Assembly (NCBI GenBank): GCA_938082955.1
Contig: CALKDE010000049.1
Span: forward strand, 1 to 7,107
Origin: an uncultured Pseudomonadales bacterium
GTDB lineage: Bacteria; Pseudomonadota; Gammaproteobacteria; Pseudomonadales; Pseudohongiellaceae
Direction of reading: 5' to 3'
Length of the DNA stretch: 7,107 nt
Both the position numbers and the translations under genes were made by a program. Below the pieces are notes generated by a model, which saw nothing but the letters and a program-made list of their open reading frames with translations, did not search any database and was not told the DNA's origin. Below are positions 5,492-7,107 of the stretch, piece after piece; within the stretch, counting starts at the first letter, position 1, and the number at the start of each line of letters is the position of its first letter.

Positions 5492-6301
5492 ATGAATGAA
5501 CGAAAACGACAGGCCTACCTTGAGGCTATGGATATTCAGGTCTATTTCCCTCGGCAACAGTTGCCTGGCGCGAAGCCTTCGCCGGACTACGATTTTCCAG
5601 CTGTAAGTTCGCTTCTTCCTGAGATGAATGAGTCAAATGAGGCAAAGACCACGATCTTGACGAAGAGCGAGAGAAAAGCCAATGGGCTAGCTGAGATAGA
5701 AGAGCTACGCGCCCGACCGCCTGCCGTTCGCAAAGCAACGGTAACGTCGATCAGACAACCGACCCAGGTGCCGGAAACTGAGGGTGAATCTGATGCCGCC
5801 CTAAATCAAGAGAACAGTCTACGCTTTACACTGCGCTATTACCGCATTAATGAAAAACTTGCAGTCCTTGAAGAGGTGCCTGAGCAGGGCTCACGGCAAC
5901 TCAGCCAAGAATCCCAGACATTGATGCAAGCGATTCTAAAGGCCTTAGGGCAGGGTGGTCTCGAATCGAACGCGCAAGTAGAAGAGTTTTCCTGGCCCTT
6001 GCAGGGTGGGTACTCCATGAAGAATACACCGAGGATTGAGGCGGCGAAAGCGATCTCAGGATTTCTGCTGATGCGGAAAGAGACGGATGGTTTTACTAAT
6101 TTGCTGGTGTTCGCAGGACAAGTTGAAGAGGTTCTACTACAGTTTGATGGGAGCACCAGAGCGCGAGATTTTGAGAGCAGCAAGGGCTACTTTATGACGG
6201 TAACGCATAGCTTAGCCTCGATGCTGGCAGTATCCACCCTAAAGAGAGATGTATGGCAGCATTTGCAGGCACTGCAAAAGCGAATCGATAGCTCTTGCTA
6301 G
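5492..6301 (+). CDS. holD: Probable DNA polymerase III psi subunit, divergent pseudomonad-like form
   Basis: This 269-residue protein is likely the psi subunit of the clamp-loader complex, which joins the loader to chi and thereby to single-stranded DNA-binding protein. The assignment rests first on position: it is immediately upstream of rimI, as holD is in E. coli and as the divergent psi of pseudomonads is. Second are weak features: an N-terminal basic helix followed by a turn (RKRQAYLEAMDIQVYFPR, 4-21) resembling the E. coli psi segment that contacts the clamp-loader collar, and a C-terminal helix pair (HSLASMLAVSTLKRDVWQHL, 239-258) like the end of E. coli psi. In between is a polar low-complexity linker (about 40-108) and a globular part (about 110-225) including EEFSWPL. 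It is about twice the length of E. coli psi. The ATG at 5492 is preferred over the GTG at 5480; neither has a strong ribosome site. Without homology search the function remains an inference. Confidence 0.6.
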   Translation: MNERKRQAYLEAMDIQVYFPRQQLPGAKPSPDYDFPAVSSLLPEMNESNEAKTTILTKSERKANGLAEIEELRARPPAVRKATVTSIRQPTQVPETEGESDAALNQENSLRFTLRYYRINEKLAVLEEVPEQGSRQLSQESQTLMQAILKALGQGGLESNAQVEEFSWPLQGGYSMKNTPRIEAAKAISGFLLMRKETDGFTNLLVFAGQVEEVLLQFDGSTRARDFESSKGYFMTVTHSLASMLAVSTLKRDVWQHLQALQKRIDSSC

Positions 6302-6313
6302 CGCTTCGCTTTT
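6276..6313 (+). terminator. Long hairpin with T-rich right arm at the end of the psi-like gene
   Basis: AAAAGCGAA (6276-6284) pairs perfectly with TTCGCTTTT (6305-6313). Inside, CG pairs with CG (6286-6287/6302-6303) and TAGC with GCTA (6289-6292/6297-6300) around the loop TCTT, interrupted only by two single-base mismatches. This makes 15 base pairs in a 38-base span covering the last codons and stop of the psi-like gene. The right arm ends in four T and could act as a weak intrinsic terminator or attenuator ahead of rimI; the arm symmetry (A-run on the left) would also suit a bidirectional terminator. The T-run is short, so a role in RNA processing or stability is equally possible. Confidence 0.45.
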
Positions 6314-6350
6314 AGCTTGCCTGAAACTTGTCCGCCAAGCCCACTAACTT

Positions 6351-6827
6351 ATGCCCCCTGAAACCAATCTTAAGGCCGATTTCTTTGCTCGAACAATGCG
6401 GACTAGCGATGTCGAGCTAGTCGCGCAGAATGAAGCTGCCGCTTATGATCATCCTTGGACTAAGCGCATCATCGTCGATTGCCTTAGAGCGGGTTACCAG
6501 TGTTGGGTCTTGGCCAATAAGCAGCAGATAGTCGCTCATGCTGTCGTGTCTGTGGCAATCGGCGAGTGTCATCTATTAACGCTCTGCGTACACCCGGATC
6601 ATCAGCGAAATGGTTACGGCAGGAAACTGTTTACTTTGTTGTTGGGTCGAGCTCAAAAGCAAGAGGCTGAGATCTGTTTTCTTGAGGTTCGCCGTTCCAA
6701 TATGGGGGCGATCGCGCTTTATCGCTCAATGGGTTTCGTGCAGATCGGAGAACGCAAAAACTATTATCCCGGCAAAGGTGATAGGGAAGACGCGCTGATC
6801 ATGTCCCGAGACTTGCCGCTGCCGTGA
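6351..6827 (+). CDS. rimI: Ribosomal protein S18-alanine N-acetyltransferase RimI
   Basis: This 158-residue GNAT-fold enzyme acetylates the N-terminal alanine of ribosomal protein S18 using acetyl-CoA, in the cytoplasm. Recognisable parts in order are DHPWT (33-37), the GYQCWV strand (48-53) typical of pseudomonad RimI, HLLTLCVHPDHQRNGYG (74-90) with the acetyl-CoA pyrophosphate loop QRNGYG at 85-90, LEVRRSN (111-117) with the catalytic glutamate E112, Y124 in ALYRSMGF matching the catalytic tyrosine of Salmonella RimI, and the closing RKNYYP and REDALIM. Length is normal for the family, with a short N-terminal extension. The ATG at 6351 has no clear Shine-Dalgarno sequence; an ATG 15 codons later is possible but equally unsupported. 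It follows the psi-like gene by 49 bases, probably in the same transcript, with a hairpin between them. Confidence 0.93.
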   Translation: MPPETNLKADFFARTMRTSDVELVAQNEAAAYDHPWTKRIIVDCLRAGYQCWVLANKQQIVAHAVVSVAIGECHLLTLCVHPDHQRNGYGRKLFTLLLGRAQKQEAEICFLEVRRSNMGAIALYRSMGFVQIGERKNYYPGKGDREDALIMSRDLPLP

Positions 6828-6855
6828 CCTTAGAGGTAGCTTAGGTTTAGACTGC

Positions 6856-7107
6856 TCATTTGGAGCTATTTATTCGACTCAGCAATTTCCTAAGCAATGA
6901 GAACACGGCAACAAGACACAAAGCCGCTAGCATTATACCGCCAAGAAACAGGATGCTACCCAGTAGCATGTTGAGGATCTCCGCCATGGAGAGGTTTTGC
7001 CAGGTAGCCACCACCCATACACAGGCAATACCACAAGCGATGCCCACCAGCACGGCGGCTGTTTTTTTGCGTATTTTTAGTAGTGAAAAAATCAAAACTT
7101 GGGCCTG
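6856..7107 (-). CDS. Small two-helix membrane protein, start uncertain or beyond the window
   Basis: The protein is unrecognised. At least 79 residues are visible from a TTG at 7095, with two hydrophobic segments (about 12-31 and 42-66 counted from that TTG). The first is preceded by KIRKK and the second is followed by LLRKLLSR, so by the positive-inside rule both termini should face the cytoplasm. The frame is open to the window edge (the preceding codons read QAQV) and the TTG lacks a ribosome site, so the true start probably lies just outside; I therefore give the gene as running to the edge. It ends in TGA and converges with rimI, 28 bases from that gene's stop. I see no terminator in that gap. 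Function cannot be assigned. Confidence 0.55.
   Translation of the reverse strand, partial: QAQVLIFSLLKIRKKTAAVLVGIACGIACVWVVATWQNLSMAEILNMLLGSILFLGGIMLAALCLVAVFSLLRKLLSRINSSK

Noticed and set aside
5526..6183. Minus-strand ORFs of 70 and 114 codons inside the psi-like gene
   Set aside because: The opposite-strand gene has the conserved rimI linkage and plausible helices; these frames are Ser/Pro-rich shadows.
6828..6855. Bidirectional terminator between rimI and the convergent membrane protein gene
   Set aside because: No inverted repeat with a T-run is visible in these 28 bases.

Overview
The window looks like chromosomal DNA of a gammaproteobacterium, probably a marine or environmental lineage related to pseudomonads or Cellvibrionales. 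This rests on the moderate GC content, a RimI that reads like pseudomonad RimI, and the gene just upstream of rimI, which has the position and weak sequence features of the divergent ('cryptic') psi subunit of the DNA polymerase III clamp loader. Taxonomy is inferred from gene content only.

Left block (1-2089). Three genes belong to a conserved but poorly understood peptide-synthesis/proteolysis neighbourhood: the C-terminal part of an alpha-E domain protein (cut by the window edge), a zinc-ribbon metallopeptidase of the COG4307/Peptidase_Mx type starting on the base after its stop codon, and on the opposite strand Anbu, an ancestral proteasome-like Ntn hydrolase whose 3' end overlaps the peptidase gene by 44 bases. 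Related clusters also encode a circularly permuted ATP-grasp enzyme and a transglutaminase-like protease. Neither is in this window; they may lie to the left.

Middle gap (2090-2592). About 500 bases hold no full-size gene, but they are not empty. There is a cluster of short repeats in front of anbu, a possible 34-codon plus-strand ORF with a strong Shine-Dalgarno sequence, and a minus-strand small gene of about 60 codons that has a good Shine-Dalgarno/ATG but changes frame after about five codons.

Centre (2593-5324, minus strand). A zinc-independent quinone-oxidoreductase-type MDR enzyme and an ANL-superfamily acyl-CoA synthetase form a two-gene unit joined by a four-base GTGA overlap. They probably act in activation and redox processing of a carboxylic acid; the substrate is unknown.

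Right block (5325-7107). A divergent promoter region contains three copies of the heptamer AGGGGTA and a good sigma70-like promoter. It leads into the psi-like gene, a long hairpin at that gene's end, and rimI (acetyltransferase for the N-terminus of ribosomal protein S18). A convergent gene for a two-helix membrane protein enters from the right edge. The holD-rimI arrangement matches the order in Escherichia coli and pseudomonads.

No RNA gene, insertion sequence, prophage gene or CRISPR array was seen.
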